Positions 38,727 through 49,700 of a DNA stretch of 64,000 bases are shown here, piece by piece. The notes beneath the pieces were generated by a model that did no database searches, had not been told where the DNA came from, and saw only the letters and a program-made list of their open reading frames with translations. Made by a program: the position numbers and the translations under genes. Source of the stretch: Aphanomyces cochlioides (taxonomy: Eukaryota > Oomycota > Saprolegniomycetes > Saprolegniales > Verrucalvaceae); the NCBI GenBank assembly GCA_019828595.1, contig JAHQRK010000008.1, positions 1-64,000 on the forward strand, written 5' to 3'. Each line of letters opens with the position of its first letter. Positions within the stretch are counted from its first letter, which is position 1.

Positions 38727-39479
38727 TCAGGCTGCCTCTCCGTTGCCTCGCTTTGGTTGCTTGCCTCTCGTTTGCGTTCCTTCTCGTCCGTGGTTTGGCC
38801 TTGCTTGTCCGACGTTGTTCCCTCTGCCTTGAAGCTCGACCTGCCTCGTTGTGTTCCTGCTTTGCGCCACACTTGTTGCTGCGTCTCTCGTGTTCTCCTG
38901 TCTCGCTGTTCGATCGTCGTTGTTGCCGTCGCTGTCGTCTCTGCCGTGTGGCTGCTCGCTTGTCTCTGTCTTGGCCGTGTCGCTGTCTCTGTCGTGTCTG
39001 CCGTGTGGCTGCTCGCTTGTCTCTGTCTTGGCCGTGTCGCTGTCTCTGTCGTGTCTGCTGTGTGATTGCTCGCTTGTATCTGTTGTGGCCGTGTCGCTGT
39101 CTCTGTCGTCTCTGCCGTGTGGCTGCTCGCTTGTCTCTGTCTTGGCCGTGTCGCTGTCTCTGTCGTGTGATTGCTCGCTTATCTCTGTCTTGGCCGTGTC
39201 GCTGTCTCTGTCGTGTCTGCCGTGTGACTGCTCGCTTGTCTCTGTTGTGGCCGTGTCGCTGTCGCTGTCGTGTCTGCCGTGTGGCTGCTCGCTTGTCTCT
39301 GTTTTGGCCGTGTCGCTGTCGCTTTCGTCTCTACGCTCATGGTGCTTTGGCTGCTTCCTCTCCATGTTCGTGGTGCTGCTGCTACGATGGGCGTTTCCAA
39401 GGAAGAATTTCAAGGCGTTGAAGACATCAAGGCGTTCAAGACTTGGTTTTTTGAAGCTATGGCTCCGAATGGCGACCAT
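38727..39479 (-). CDS. Possible ORF3 of LINE-B2
   Basis: 250 codons, identical in translation to the B1 frame with the same 19-residue charged repeats. Identity here reflects recent duplication, so it is no evidence of selection. Coding status uncertain. Confidence 0.35.
   Translation of the reverse strand: MVAIRSHSFKKPSLERLDVFNALKFFLGNAHRSSSTTNMERKQPKHHERRDESDSDTAKTETSEQPHGRHDSDSDTATTETSEQSHGRHDRDSDTAKTEISEQSHDRDSDTAKTETSEQPHGRDDRDSDTATTDTSEQSHSRHDRDSDTAKTETSEQPHGRHDRDSDTAKTETSEQPHGRDDSDGNNDDRTARQENTRDAATSVAQSRNTTRQVELQGRGNNVGQARPNHGREGTQTRGKQPKRGNGEAA
38942..39332. repeat. 57-bp minisatellite in the B2 3' UTR
   Basis: Same unit number and same shortened unit as in B1. The array has not changed length since the duplication. 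Confidence 0.88.
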
Positions 39480-40406
39480 CCTGTGTACTTCGCTCGTCGG
39501 AGGAAGGGGTGGTAGAAGGAGTCTGAACTGCCAGCGATGGGGGCCTTCCTGGAGGGCTCTCTACGCATATGGACGTCTTCTCGCAATGACCCCGGTCTGA
39601 GGGTAGCGGTTGACTTGCTTCGACATTTTTTGGCCTCAATTCATGGAGCCGGACAGTTCTGCGGAAGTGTATGTTGGCTGACTCCCTTCATGCATGGATG
39701 CAGGGCTAAGAACCTGGTCAGTTCGTGTCCGTGGAAGTGGATTGAGTGCTTTGGGTTTGCCTCTTTGTGGGTTTGTCTCTTTATGGCTTTATGCCTTTCG
39801 GCCTTTGGCCTTGATTTTGGGTGTCCCTTTCTTTTTACTCCTTTGTTGGAGCCCCGGGGGTAGCGGTCAAGTCAAGACTTCGTCGGAAAAGGAGGTTTGG
39901 CGACTTTGGCTTTGATGACTTGTTTGTGTAGGGTGGCGAGCGCGCGGGATATTTGCTTTTTGTGTTTGTTGGCGATCAAGTTTGGCGATTTTCGACTTCA
40001 AGAAAGCGCGAAGAAACGTGGGGGTTAGCACACGAGCGCAGCTATGGGCGGCCCGTTCACCAACTTTCGGTAAGTTTCTTCTTTGTTTTTGTGGCTTGAC
40101 TTTTGCTTAGTTTGCTTTTGGTTTGCGACGAAACCTTCTGAAAATCGCTAAGTCTTCAAGAAATTCTCGCCGATTTCACGCGAAGCGCTGCCCAAATTCT
40201 TAATTTTGTAATTCAGCCTTGAATTACCAATTTTTCTTGTGTTTTTTGGTTTGATTTCAAGTTTGCCTTGGCTGCAAGTAAGTTGGTCAGCTAGAATCAC
40301 TTCTAACTTGAAAATTTAGTTTGAATTTGCATTGGATCGATCAAGTTCAAATCCACTCTTGAAATTTGGAGCGGCTTTATGTTGGCTGAAGAAGGCGAGT
40401 CGATTT

Positions 40407-43400
40407 TTATGAAGTTGATCCTCCGCGTCCATGACTTGCAAACGCCTTGGTATGTCGTTTGAAATATTCCTTGTATTGAGTTTGTCGTTTTAGGACAACA
40501 AGAATGCGGTTGACGGTTTGGAGCGTCTGCTCATCGTTATTTTGACGAAGCCATCGGCGAACGTTTGAACTCCAAAACGTGAACGCGATATCATTGAGAG
40601 CAGGTATGTATGGTGTTGGAGCATTGTCGAATTTGACTCGGTTGCGGTGTGTCCATAGGAGATGAAGGATGGTGCACATCAACATGAACCATAACTGGTA
40701 CAACAAGTCCTTGTGCGAAGACCAACGCCTTGCGACTTGAAAGGAGTCAAGATTTTCAATCCAATCCCAACTGAAGCGTACTCCGAATGGACCCCAAGCT
40801 TCTCTGTGAGGTAACCAAACACTGCGGATCCGTCGGCAATCCATGAATAGATGCTGCTTAGTCTCGCGTTCGTAGCACTGGGGATAGCAGCATTGTACAG
40901 CATTGGGGTGAGCAGATTCCATGAATCGAAACTTGTCGCTAACGGGAAGAATGTCATAGATAGCACGAAACCAAACGTCCGCCTGAACTGGTGTAACAAT
41001 CTTGGACAATGGCTTGACGTATCTCGACAGGTAAACGCTGATCGTTTTCTTGTCTGGTCTCATTGATGTTTCTAGGGGATGCTTCTTCGTCATTGGCGGT
41101 GCATGGAAGGTTATCTGCTTCAGTATCTTGGCTGTCCAGGAACAGAAAGGTATGTCTTGTTCATTGTGTCGAAAGACAATGAAGCTTTGTTGTTCAGGAC
41201 TACGTGGAACTGCACCTGCAACCGGCACGGCCTGAGTCCAAACATCGGTTGCCATTGAGGTCAAGAGCTTGTAGAAGTGTTGGAAACTCGTTGGAATTGG
41301 TGAGTCATCGACAAAGTCGTCTTCGAGTGCGGTCATCATGGCTTTGAATTCGTCGTAGGTTGGCCATGTCCTTGTTGGAGTCAAGAAATCTTGCAAGCTT
41401 TGAAAGCCACTGCGGGCCAAGTGACGATACCAATCGCGATGATTTTTCAACTTGATCGCCAAGGAAGACGTCCCCTCTCGACCGGACACTTGGAACAGTG
41501 GGTGCGACGACAACCAAATCGGCATTTGGATCATCTGATGAATTGTAGGTTCATGTGGCGTTTTGGCAGTCATTGGAATTTTGGCCCAATGCTTCCAAAT
41601 GTCTTGCCATAATGGCGACAGCAAATTGCGTTGGACAAGCTTGTTGTTGAGCGATGGATGGTATACCAAGAAATCCCACCGATCATTACGAGAATATGGG
41701 CTCATACATCGGCGCAATCGATCTGAAGGTAAAATTGCCCACGATTGCGATGTATCATGCTCCTCTTTGACTAGAAGCTGGAGCCGTATGAGTCGTTGTT
41801 TGCGAATAGTTGAGGCTATGTGAGGCACTTTCAAGCCAATTTTTGGGTCGTGCACAAGGCCACCAGCAGCAAGAGCCAGATATTTTTCTGTCGTTTGAGT
41901 CCTGCGACTGAGAACAAATTTGTTCACCATGGATTGCCACTGCTGAATGGTACTGTCTTGAATTGGTAAAACCATGGTGTAATGCCACAACTGTGATAGG
42001 AGCATGGTGTTTACGAGTAATCTTCGACCTTTGATCGTTCTCGCTCGACACGCCCAAGTGGTGAAGGATTTGTAGAACTTGTCGGTGATGGTTTTGATTT
42101 GTAGGTTTGGATCCAAGTTATGACCTAGGTGGATGCCCAGATACTTGACTGGAAATCCACTGGGAACCATATTCAATCTCGGGTGGTGGACAACGGGCTG
42201 TTTGCTGTCGAGAGTGAGTACTTTGCTTTTGCTCCTGTTTAACTTGGCACCAGAGTGACGACAAAACTTGTCGACAAGTTGCAATTGCGCTTCAAGGTCT
42301 ACCAGAGATCCAGAAACAAGGGTTGTGTCGTCTGCGAACAAGAGGACCGAAGCGATCCCTCCTTCTGCGTTGGAAAAGGCGAAGCCGCGCTCCGGGTGGT
42401 TGCGCAACAATTGTGCAAGTGGCTCGATCGTCATCACAAACAACATTGAAGACAAAGGGTCGCCTTGCTTGACTCCCCGCGTTGGATGGAACGGCTGTGT
42501 AAGTTCTCCATTGATGTTCAAACTTACTTTGGTGTCTTTGTAGAGGAGTTTGATCCAGTTAATAAAGTTGTCTCCCACATTAAACTTTTGGAGTACTTGA
42601 TACATGAAGTTGTGGTTCACGCGGTCATAAGCTTTCTCGAAATCCAAGAACATGGCGTAAGCTTCTTCACTGAATATTGTGCAATAATGCTGAAGATCTT
42701 GAAGGAAAATGACGTGATCATGAATACGTCTGCCTTTGACGAATCCATTTTGCTCTGGTTGGATGATACTTGGCAATACATGCGATAGCCTGTAGGCCAA
42801 AGCTCTCGACAAGACCTTCACCTCCACTGGAATCAATGCAATGGGACGATAGTTGGCGGGATTCCGACGGTTGCCGCCCTTGAAGAGCAATGAGATTGCT
42901 GACCATCGCTGGAAGTCAAGTAAGCTTCCCTTGCGACTTCGATCTTGAAACACAATTCGTAGAATTTCGCCGAAGAGAAGTGAGTCCACTTGGTAAAAAC
43001 AAGCTGGGAATCCATCGATGCCAGGCGACTTGTGTGGATTCATTGTTCTTATGGATTGAGCGAGTTCCGCCGCTGTCACTGGTATATCTAGCGAAGCGGA
43101 CTCGTCCTCCGACAGTTCGCGTTCCAGGACTTCAAGGAAGGAGTTGAGCTCTTCAGTGTTTCTGTTTGACACGACGTCATCGTCAGTCATGACTGCAGAC
43201 CAATGGTTATTGAATGCTTGGTGGATTTCTTCAGGTATGTCTGTGATGTTCCCTTCACTGTCATAACATTCCACGATAGGAACTGCGTAACGACTTGATT
43301 GGGGCTTTCGAAAGAAGTGAGATGTAGCCGTTTCGTTGTGCGTGGCATGGAAGTCAAAGCTGAGGTCGGCGCGACGTTGTTTTATCTCTTGTTTACGTTC

Positions 43401-44546
43401 TTCATAGTTGGCTTTTGCGACCTCGAGCGCGTCATCGTTGATCCGTCGTTGTCGATGTTTCAATTGAGCTTGAAGCCACTGAATTTGAGCCGCTTGAAGT
43501 TCATTGCGCTGGTCGGTTATCAATCGAGCATGATACTTCTGCAGGAACTTCTTCGTCCGATGTTTCCAACGGGACCACAGTGATCCTGGCTCCTGAGATG
43601 CTCTCAACTCATTGAGGAGTGCATCCGCTTCATTTTTGATGGCTTCTCTTACTTCTGAGATGGTCATCAATTCTTTTGGTAATTTCCAATAGCTCTTCTG
43701 GCGCTTAATTTGGATAGGTTGAAGCTCCACGAAGTGCCAAAGGTGGTCGGTGTCTGCTGTGGGTTCGAAGTATTCCGTTGTACGAACCCAGCTAGATAAG
43801 ATTGGATCCAGCAGAATGTAATCCAGCCGATTGAGTCTTTGAGGTGACGAATAAACCCTTCGTGTAGGATTGTAGCTGCGCCAAGCGTCCACGACATTGA
43901 GCTCTTGGATCCAAGCAAAGCAAGATTGTCGGTGAGTGTGATGATTTGAAACTTCTGACCCCCTGGAATCAAGGTCTCTGTCCATTGGAAGGTTGAAGTC
44001 ACCCAAGACGACATGCCTAGAGTTGAGCGGAAAATTTCGCGGCAAGGAATTGAAGAACGCGTCACGTTCATTGTCTTGCACTGGCGCGTATATATTGTGG
44101 TAATAAATCGGATCATCACCCCACATAGAGCTAACCACCATGTAGCGATCCTCGATGTCGTATTGGGTTTCGTGGTGAAGATGTTCGAAACCCGGCACTG
44201 TGGCTTGGAAGACCATCGCAACACCACCTGAGCGGTATTGCTCCACTTGGTCGGAATTTTGTCGATGGTCGTTTGAAGCAAGGAAGTACTGGTCTTTGCC
44301 AAGAGCATGCGTCAAGTGGAATTGGAACTTGTCGAATTGCACGATACCAGCAAATTTGGTCTCTTGTAAGCCGACAATGTTGTACCTCGAGATCATGGAA
44401 TTTACAAGTAAGTTTCCACTATCTCTCGATACACCATTGATATTGGCTGTGGCGATAGATAACTTGGATAGCGAAGAGTTTGGAAAGGATGGTTGCGTTG
44501 AGTTTGTTGGTGGATTGTTTGGGTGTGTTTGTGGTTGACCTTGCAC
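40407..44546 (-). CDS. LINE-B2 ORF2: APE endonuclease / reverse transcriptase / zinc finger
   Basis: 1379-codon frame identical in translation to B1 ORF2. All catalytic motifs are present (GDFNLPMD, LDFEKAYD, FADD, C-terminal finger). The first codon is GTG, and entry is expected at the ORF1 stop (44563-44565) through the TKVLAA frame. Confidence 0.92.
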   Translation of the reverse strand: MQGQPQTHPNNPPTNSTQPSFPNSSLSKLSIATANINGVSRDSGNLLVNSMISRYNIVGLQETKFAGIVQFDKFQFHLTHALGKDQYFLASNDHRQNSDQVEQYRSGGVAMVFQATVPGFEHLHHETQYDIEDRYMVVSSMWGDDPIYYHNIYAPVQDNERDAFFNSLPRNFPLNSRHVVLGDFNLPMDRDLDSRGSEVSNHHTHRQSCFAWIQELNVVDAWRSYNPTRRVYSSPQRLNRLDYILLDPILSSWVRTTEYFEPTADTDHLWHFVELQPIQIKRQKSYWKLPKELMTISEVREAIKNEADALLNELRASQEPGSLWSRWKHRTKKFLQKYHARLITDQRNELQAAQIQWLQAQLKHRQRRINDDALEVAKANYEERKQEIKQRRADLSFDFHATHNETATSHFFRKPQSSRYAVPIVECYDSEGNITDIPEEIHQAFNNHWSAVMTDDDVVSNRNTEELNSFLEVLERELSEDESASLDIPVTAAELAQSIRTMNPHKSPGIDGFPACFYQVDSLLFGEILRIVFQDRSRKGSLLDFQRWSAISLLFKGGNRRNPANYRPIALIPVEVKVLSRALAYRLSHVLPSIIQPEQNGFVKGRRIHDHVIFLQDLQHYCTIFSEEAYAMFLDFEKAYDRVNHNFMYQVLQKFNVGDNFINWIKLLYKDTKVSLNINGELTQPFHPTRGVKQGDPLSSMLFVMTIEPLAQLLRNHPERGFAFSNAEGGIASVLLFADDTTLVSGSLVDLEAQLQLVDKFCRHSGAKLNRSKSKVLTLDSKQPVVHHPRLNMVPSGFPVKYLGIHLGHNLDPNLQIKTITDKFYKSFTTWACRARTIKGRRLLVNTMLLSQLWHYTMVLPIQDSTIQQWQSMVNKFVLSRRTQTTEKYLALAAGGLVHDPKIGLKVPHIASTIRKQRLIRLQLLVKEEHDTSQSWAILPSDRLRRCMSPYSRNDRWDFLVYHPSLNNKLVQRNLLSPLWQDIWKHWAKIPMTAKTPHEPTIHQMIQMPIWLSSHPLFQVSGREGTSSLAIKLKNHRDWYRHLARSGFQSLQDFLTPTRTWPTYDEFKAMMTALEDDFVDDSPIPTSFQHFYKLLTSMATDVWTQAVPVAGAVPRSPEQQSFIVFRHNEQDIPFCSWTAKILKQITFHAPPMTKKHPLETSMRPDKKTISVYLSRYVKPLSKIVTPVQADVWFRAIYDILPVSDKFRFMESAHPNAVQCCYPQCYERETKQHLFMDCRRIRSVWLPHREAWGPFGVRFSWDWIENLDSFQVARRWSSHKDLLYQLWFMLMCTILHLLWTHRNRVKFDNAPTPYIPALNDIAFTFWSSNVRRWLRQNNDEQTLQTVNRILVVLKRQTQYKEYFKRHTKAFASHGRGGSTS

Positions 44547-44562
44547 AACAGCCGCGAGGACT

Positions 44563-46026
44563 TTAGTACAAGAGGATGTGTCGGCGCTGCAGACGGGTAT
44601 TGTCCTGGCCGACGAATGCCATTGACGAGTTGTTTGTAGGTTGATATGCGTCTAGGCTGAGTTGCCAGATCCACGAAGTCATTTCCGTTTTGCACAAGTG
44701 GTGCAATTCCTCTGCGAATTGTTGTCCAAACGACGATTTCAACAGCGCCCAGAGCGTATTCGATGCAAGCATCCTTACATGCTTGGTTGGGAGCCACTCA
44801 ACGGGTTGGCGTGTGAGGTAAAGTAGCCAAATGTCATTCTTGAAGACTAACGGTGCTTGGACAGAGAGCCATAACTCGAATGCTGAGAGGGCGTCTTCGA
44901 CGTGCTCAGATGAAAAGGCTGGATGGTTTGCGGCGTCCTTGAAGAACTCGGGAGAGTTTGAGATTTCTTCAAGTCGTGACCACCGTGGGTGTTCCTGGAA
45001 CGTAAATTTGAACCCGTTGGTGAATGAATCCACTAAAGGAAGTTGAGTCGCGGCAATCCATCGATGCCAGGTATGCATTCGGACGACTTTGGAGTATTCA
45101 TGGTACGAATTGATAGCGAGTTTGGTGAGCACGACGTTCATGCTTTGAGGTTGCGTGTGGATTATCTTCCACAAAGAGTCCACATTGCACCGTCGGATCG
45201 AATCGACTACATCAAGTTCTGTTCCTGAGTAGTCTGTGGTTGCGATGACTTGAGTGTGTTGCTCGAAGGAGGTTCCGTCTTCAGCACTTTGTTGCAGGAC
45301 ATTCATGAACTCTTCCATGGTAAGGTTGTCTGGATGCCAGTCGAGTTTGTTGCTAACGACGTGTTGCTTCTTGACGTAGGCAGACTTCATGGCCGCTACG
45401 TCGGTGGGGAGTTTGTTGACTTTTGGTATGTACACTCGAGTTGAAACATCTTGATGTATTTCAAGTGTGCGTGTGCTGGCCTCGATTTGATTGAGGACAT
45501 CGAAGAAGTTGTCGGATGCCCACGACTTGACAGTCGGCGATGACTGCTGAACTGCCGTTCTCTTCTTGCGTCGTGGTGCTTCAAATCCGTCTTCTTCGCC
45601 GGTCTGACTTGTGTTTCTCTTGGTAGATTTGGCATCGACTTCCATCTCTTCTCCCTTATCAGCGTTGCGGCCATCAAGGGAGGAGGTGCTGTCGTTCGTT
45701 TGTTGATTGGGATCATTATTGGATTCCTCGACTTCCATTTCCTCGGCTTGTTCCTCCTGCTGAGGTTCTTCCGTTTGGTTGGAGCCTTGGTGCAACTCCT
45801 CGACTTCCATTTCCTCGCCTTGTTCCTCCTGCTGAGGCTTAGCTGCTTCGCGGGGTGGCTGGTCGTCGGTCTTTGGACGCTTGGGTTGTTGTTGCGATTC
45901 TGATTCTTCTTCCTTGTGGGGACTTGACGGCTGTGAAGCCATAGATTCCACGAGTTGGTCAAGATCCAAGCAATGAGGAGAACGCGCGCCCGTACGTTGG
46001 CTTGACTTTTCGTAGTCTTTGACGAA
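44563..46026 (-). pseudogene. LINE-B2 ORF1, 5'-truncated
   Basis: Identical to the B1 remnant: linker with EEMEVEE repeats and C-terminal domain only. The frame is open to the element edge. The tRNA at 46027 lies directly upstream on the other strand. Confidence 0.88.
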
Positions 46027-46098
46027 GCCCTTATAGCTCAGTGGTAGAGCACCCGCTTAGTAAGCGGAAGGTCCGCAGTTCAATCCTGCGTGGGGGCA
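46027..46098 (+). tRNA. tRNA-Thr(AGT): tRNA-Thr (AGU), regenerated by the B2 TSD
   Basis: Identical 72-nt gene. Unlike the B1 right flank, it is not occupied by an A element. Confidence 0.95.
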
Positions 46099-46675
46099 AA
46101 ACTTCTTTTGCCTTTTTCTCTTGTTTACACTCGACCTGCAGTTCATCCACTTGACCTCTCAAAATTTATTTACCAGAAAGACATTCCTCTGTGGATGTAT
46201 CTCATGAAAATTGTACTCGAACAGTAAAACTAGCAATCATCCATCAAATCGCCTGTCACCCGTTTCTACGCAGTGCAAACACCAGTATTTTTAGGTCATT
46301 AACACATACGCTCTAAAAAAACAAGTTGTGGTTGATTCCTGGCTTCGAGCTACACAAAGTATAACTGTTTTGCAAAAAGACGCATATTAGTTGGGTTTGG
46401 TGCGATCTCAAAGATGTTGTTGTATTTGGCAAACATACCGAATAATTGATCCATTTGTTATTCCTTCCTAGCTTTTGTACATATTCGTATGGATTTGACC
46501 TCTAGAAATGTTTGACATACTACAAAGGTACTCCCAAAAATTTACAACCATCAAGGAGTAGGTTCATTGTTGAAAAGAATAAATTCTATCCTTGAATGGA
46601 TTCAAATCGATGAGATTTTCAATAAGTGTGTATTCGTGTGTTTTTGACCATGTGTGTAGGAAAGTATCATGTGAA
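46099..46675. repeat. 577-bp spacer of the tRNA repeat, type II
   Basis: Complete spacer between two adjacent intact tRNA genes (649-bp period). It shows that the repeat exists in tandem without any element. No gene. Confidence 0.9.
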
Positions 46676-46747
46676 GCCCTTATAGCTCAGTGGTAGAGCA
46701 CCCGCTTAGTAAGCGGAAGGTCCGCAGTTCAATCCTGCGTGGGGGCA
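46676..46747 (+). tRNA. tRNA-Thr(AGT): tRNA-Thr (AGU)
   Basis: Identical 72-nt gene, 649 bp after the previous one, with normal spacer upstream. Downstream only about 50 bp of spacer remain before the A3 junction; the terminator T-runs are kept. Confidence 0.95.
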
Positions 46748-46798
46748 AAACTTCTTTTGCCTTTTTCTCTTGTTTACACTCGACCTGCAGTTCATCCA
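46748..46798. repeat. Truncated spacer fused to A3
   Basis: The first 51 bp of the spacer, ending at ATCCA (46794-46798), which is also part of the A sequence. The rest of the spacer, the expected 17-bp TSD and the A3 3' end are missing. Confidence 0.88.
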
Positions 46799-49700
46799 AG
46801 GATAATCATTGCCTGTTGATAGGTGTCTTGATCGTGAATGTGGCGAAGCCATCGGCGGACATTAGACGCCCAAAAAGTCAACGCAACATCGTTCAACGCT
46901 GGTAAGTGTGGTGTCTTGGCTCCGTCAAACTTGACTTTGTTTCGGTGTGTCCATAGGAGGTGAAGAATGCCGCAAGCAAGCATAAACCAGAGCCGATGGA
47001 GAACGTCTCGATATCGAGCCCATCGCTGCGCGACTTGAAAAGCATCGATGTTTTCGACCCACTCCCAGGTAAAGCGAACCCCAAACAAACTCCATGCCTC
47101 ACGATGTTGTAGCCAAAGATCTCGTGTGATTGTGCATTCCATGAACAAGTGCCGCAATGTTTCTCGCGCATAACAATTCGGGTAGCAGCATCGAAGTGCT
47201 CTTGGGTCAGTGGCCTCCTTGTACTTGAATTTATTGCCCACTGGGATGATGTCGTAGAGAATTCGCGTCCATAGATCTGCTTGAACTGGCGTCACAACAA
47301 GACTGGCAAAAGGCTTGACAAAATGTGAAAGGTATTTGGCGATTTTCGCTCGAGTCTCACGTGTGCTAGAGTGGAAGGGATGCGGCCGCGTTAACAAAGG
47401 AGCATGGAAGCTCACTCGCTTGATGATTTTCGTTGTCCACGACTTGAACGGTACGTCGACATCTCCTTGTCGATATGAAATCACCGTTTGCGGACTAGGA
47501 TCGTTTTCAACCGGGGCGTCTAGCCGCTTGTTGGCTTGAGTCCAAACATTCGTTGCAATCAGCGTCACCAGCTTGTAAAAGTGCTTGAAGGATGTCGGGA
47601 CAGGTAATTCTTCGACGAAGTGATCTAGGTGGTCTTCCATCGACTCACGAAACTCATCGTAGGTTGGCCACGTTCGACCTGGAGTCAACAAGTCTTCAAG
47701 GCAGTGTATGCTTCTCCGAGCAAGGTGTCTGTACCAGTCGCGATGGTTTTGAAGCGTGATTGCAAGCGACGATATCCCGTCTCGACCCGGGACTTGAAAG
47801 AGAGGGTGCGACGACATCCACAATGGCATTTGTGTCATCTGACTCAGCGTAGGCTCGTGTGGTGTCTTCATTGTCATTGGAATTTGAGCCCATTGCTTCC
47901 AGACATTGCGCCAAAACGGTGAGAGCAACTTGAACTGGACGAGCTTATTGTTTGGGCTAGGATGATACATCATGAAGTCCCAATTTGTCACTCGAGAGTA
48001 TGGATACATGCAACGACTCAAGCGATCTGTCGGTAAGATTGCCCATTGTGGAGGCTCTTCTTGATCAGCTTGGACTAGGAGTTGAAGACGAGTGACTCTT
48101 TGTTTTCGAATCACTGAAGCAATATGCGGCACTTTGAAGCCCGTCTTCGAGTCATGGATCAAGCCACTTGGAGCAAGGGCCAAATACTTGTCTTCGGCTT
48201 GCGTGCGTCGACTCATGACAAACTTGTTGACCATAGACTGCCATTTTCGCACGGTATTGTCTGGTATCGGTAGCACCATCGTGTAATGCCAAAGCTGTGA
48301 TAGGATCATCGTTTTCACAAGCAACCGCCTGCCTTTGAGGGTTCTTGCTCGACACGCCCACGTGGTAAACGACTTGTAAAACTTATCGCTGATTGCATTG
48401 ATTTGAAGCATAGGATCCAATTGGTGTCCCAGTTCAATCCCAAGATATTTCACTGGCGTTCCACTTGGTACCATGTTCAACCTTGGATGTTGGAATACTG
48501 ATTGATTGTTGTCTAGCGTCAAGACTTTGCTCTTACTGCGATTGAGTTTTGCTCCAGAGTGACGGCAAAACTCGTCGACGAGCTTAAGCTGTTCTTCCAA
48601 GTCGCCCACGGAGCTGGAGATGAGCGATGTGTCGTCGGCGAAGAGAAGAACGGAAGCGATCCCAGAGTCCGAGAAAGCGTAACCATACTCGGGATGATTG
48701 CGAAGCATTTGAGCGAGCGGTTCTATCGTCAAGACGAAAAGCATCGAAGACAACGGATCGCCTTGCTTGACTCCTCGCGATGGATAGAATGGATCGGTAA
48801 GTCTGCCATTGATGTTCAAACTGACTTGAGTTTGGTTGTAGAGTAACTTAACCCAGTCAATGAAGTGATCTCCAACATTGAATTTCTTCAAAACGGCGAA
48901 CATGAACTCATGATTCACACGATCATAGGCCTTTTCAAAGTCCAGGAACATCGCGTAGGCTTCTTGATTGAAGGTGGTGCAATGATGTTGAAGGTCTTGC
49001 AGAAAGATGACATGATCATGGATCCGCCTGCCTTTGACGAAGCCATTTTGTTCGGGTTGGACGATCAACGGTAAGACTTGTGACATTCGATACGCTAACG
49101 CGCGCGATAGGACTTTGACTTCAACTGGAATCAAGGCAATGGGTCGATAGTTCGCTGGGTTGCGTCGATCGCCGCCTTTGAAGAGCAACGATATGGCGGA
49201 CCAGCGTTGCGAGGCCAACATGATGCCTTCCTGAAGTTGGTGGTTGAAGACTACCGACAAGATTTCGCCAAACAAGGCTGGATGTAGCTGGTAAAAGCCA
49301 GCCGAGAACCCATCTATTCCAGGTGACTTGTGAGGATTCATCGTCTTGATGGATTGCGCTAGCTCTTCGATCGTCAACGGCGCATCCAAAGCCTCTGAAT
49401 CGTCTTGGGGTAAGTTTCTCTCAAGTACATTCAAGAACTGTGACTTCTCTTGTGGACTTGTAGGTTGAAAGTCGCCTTCACTCATCACCGCCGACCAATG
49501 ACGATTGAATGCTGCATGAATTTCCTCTGGTATGGCAGTGACGTTTCCTTGTTCGTCGTAACATTCGACGATAGGTATGGAAAACTGCCGAGCGCGTGGT
49601 TTGCGAAAGAAATGACTTGTCGGTGCCTCGTTTTGGGTGGCGTGGAAGTCAAAACTCAAGTCCGCGTGGTGCTGTTTCAAGTCTTGCTTCTTGGTCTCAT

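Larger units (their letters stand above)
38258..40406 (-). other. LINE-B2 3' UTR
   Basis: As in B1. It includes the 57-bp minisatellite (38942-39332) and the possible ORF3. Confidence 0.6.
38110..46026 (-). mobile_element. LINE-B2: 5'-truncated, duplicate of B1
   Basis: Same truncation base as B1 and nearly identical sequence (one C fewer in the CCCGGGGG run near 39853). It is therefore a copy of B1 by DNA duplication, not a second retrotransposition. Confidence 0.94.
11670..46043. repeat. 17.19-kb tandem block: A - tRNA/spacer - B - 17-bp tRNA fragment, two copies
   Basis: Copy 1 is 11670-28858, copy 2 is 28859-46043. B1 and B2 share the same 5' truncation base, so they descend from one insertion. 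Their ORF2 and ORF1 translations are identical, and the one difference I found is one C in a C-run (near 22669 versus 39853). A1 and A2 differ at several codons. See findings for a crossover model. Confidence 0.85.

Noticed and set aside
11670..46043. Whole 17-kb duplication as an assembly error
   Set aside because: Not fully excluded, but A1 and A2 differ at many positions and the right flanks of B1 and B2 differ (17-bp fragment plus A2 versus a full tRNA plus spacer), which a simple false duplication would not create.
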